This document shows, in pieces, positions 63,616-64,000 of a DNA stretch of 64,000 bases. The notes under the pieces were generated by a model. It was not told the DNA's origin and did no database searches. It saw only the letters and a list, made by a program, of their open reading frames with translations. The DNA comes from Bradymonas sediminis (GTDB lineage Bacteria; Myxococcota_A; Bradymonadia; Bradymonadales; Bradymonadaceae): contig NZ_CP030032.1 in assembly GCF_003258315.1 (NCBI RefSeq), positions 3,412,501 through 3,476,500 of the forward strand. The letters are read 5' to 3'. Position 1 is the stretch's first letter, and every line of letters begins with the position of its first letter. The position numbers were made by a program, and so were the translations under genes.

Positions 63616-64000
63616 TTAGCGCGGCATGATCCGAGACTCCACGAGCTTCTCGACCACGGTGTCCACCCCGCCCGCGCTCGTCTCGCGCAGCACCCGCTGG
63701 ACCAGACCGTGACCGTGGGCGAAATACCGCGTGTGCTCACGGCCGCGGTAGTAGCTGCTGATGCTGCTCAGTGGCCCGAGCCCGCGAATCTCAACGGTGT
63801 TGGTATAGGTGCCCGCGGGGGTGCTCACATCGCGCCAATCCGAGCCCACCTCAAAGACCGAGTTCGCCCCGTCGGAGCCGGACTCAGCGCGCAGCTCACC
63901 CCCGGCGCCCCAGGCCTCGTTAAGGCTCAGCGGAAAGACGTAAATCGGGGTCTCGCGGTCCAGATATGCCAACAACCAGGCGAGGTCTTTGATGCGCGCG
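63616..64000 (-). CDS. Partial hypothetical protein, 5' end outside the window
   Basis: The frame is open to the right edge of the window, so only the C-terminal 128 residues are seen (read in as ARIKDLAWLLAYLDRET, ending VESRIMPR). The piece is beta-rich (DVSTPAGTYTNTVEIRG; RYFAHGHGLVQRVLRE) and resembles the C-terminal domain of periplasmic proteins or lipoproteins with a TPAG(T/E)F and GxGLV(Q/K)R pattern. No family can be assigned. It converges with serpin 5. Confidence 0.7.
   Translation of the reverse strand, partial: ARIKDLAWLLAYLDRETPIYVFPLSLNEAWGAGGELRAESGSDGANSVFEVGSDWRDVSTPAGTYTNTVEIRGLGPLSSISSYYRGREHTRYFAHGHGLVQRVLRETSAGGVDTVVEKLVESRIMPR

Overview
This GC-rich window looks chromosomal and comes from a Gram-negative, deltaproteobacterium-like organism, most likely of the Myxococcota/Bradymonadota type. 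This placement is inferred from gene style, not from a search: eukaryote-like Ser/Thr kinases with zinc-ribbon heads, TPR/PEGA proteins, large hybrid histidine kinases, many lipoproteins with acidic Asp/Pro/Thr linkers, and a Ski2-like helicase. No phage, insertion sequence, integrase or CRISPR array is evident.

Layout. 1-9.2 kb, minus strand: two paralogous membrane hybrid histidine kinases, a degenerate metallo-beta-lactamase-like protein, a RuvC-fold protein, a beta-propeller lipoprotein and a small protein. 9.5-20.4 kb: a beta-helix lipoprotein with an 18-bp coding repeat, a phospholipase D-like lipoprotein, an isolated FokI-like/SAP nuclease in AT-richer DNA, a DUF938 methyltransferase, and a lipoprotein / kinase / TPR-PEGA operon. 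20.7-31.2 kb: SulP transporter, 5'-nucleotidase lipoprotein, RecO, two unknown genes, a second TPR protein and kinase, an M23-like protein and a small membrane protein. 31.2-38 kb: MutS2, HtrA protease and the Ski2-like helicase. 38.2-44.4 kb: an operon of TadE/TadG-like proteins without the Tad secretion machine. 44.8-47.7 kb: a DpnA-like adenine methyltransferase divergent from a BKACE-lipoprotein operon, with nine GATC sites in 198 bp between them. 47.8-53.7 kb: a core locus read leftwards, dnaG, rpoD, a CAU-anticodon tRNA, a zinc-ribbon coiled-coil protein and rnpB. 54.1-56.1 kb: universal stress protein and MBL-fold hydrolase.

56.3-63.5 kb holds the most striking feature: five consecutive serpin genes, each with a lipobox cysteine at residue 30. 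The scaffold is strongly conserved, but the reactive-centre loop differs in every copy, with inferred P1 residues Thr, Glu, Thr, Thr and Gly. The likely picture is a set of envelope-tethered suicide protease inhibitors that multiplied by tandem duplication and diversified at the specificity loop. A sigma-54-like promoter precedes the second copy. The window ends inside a further minus-strand gene.
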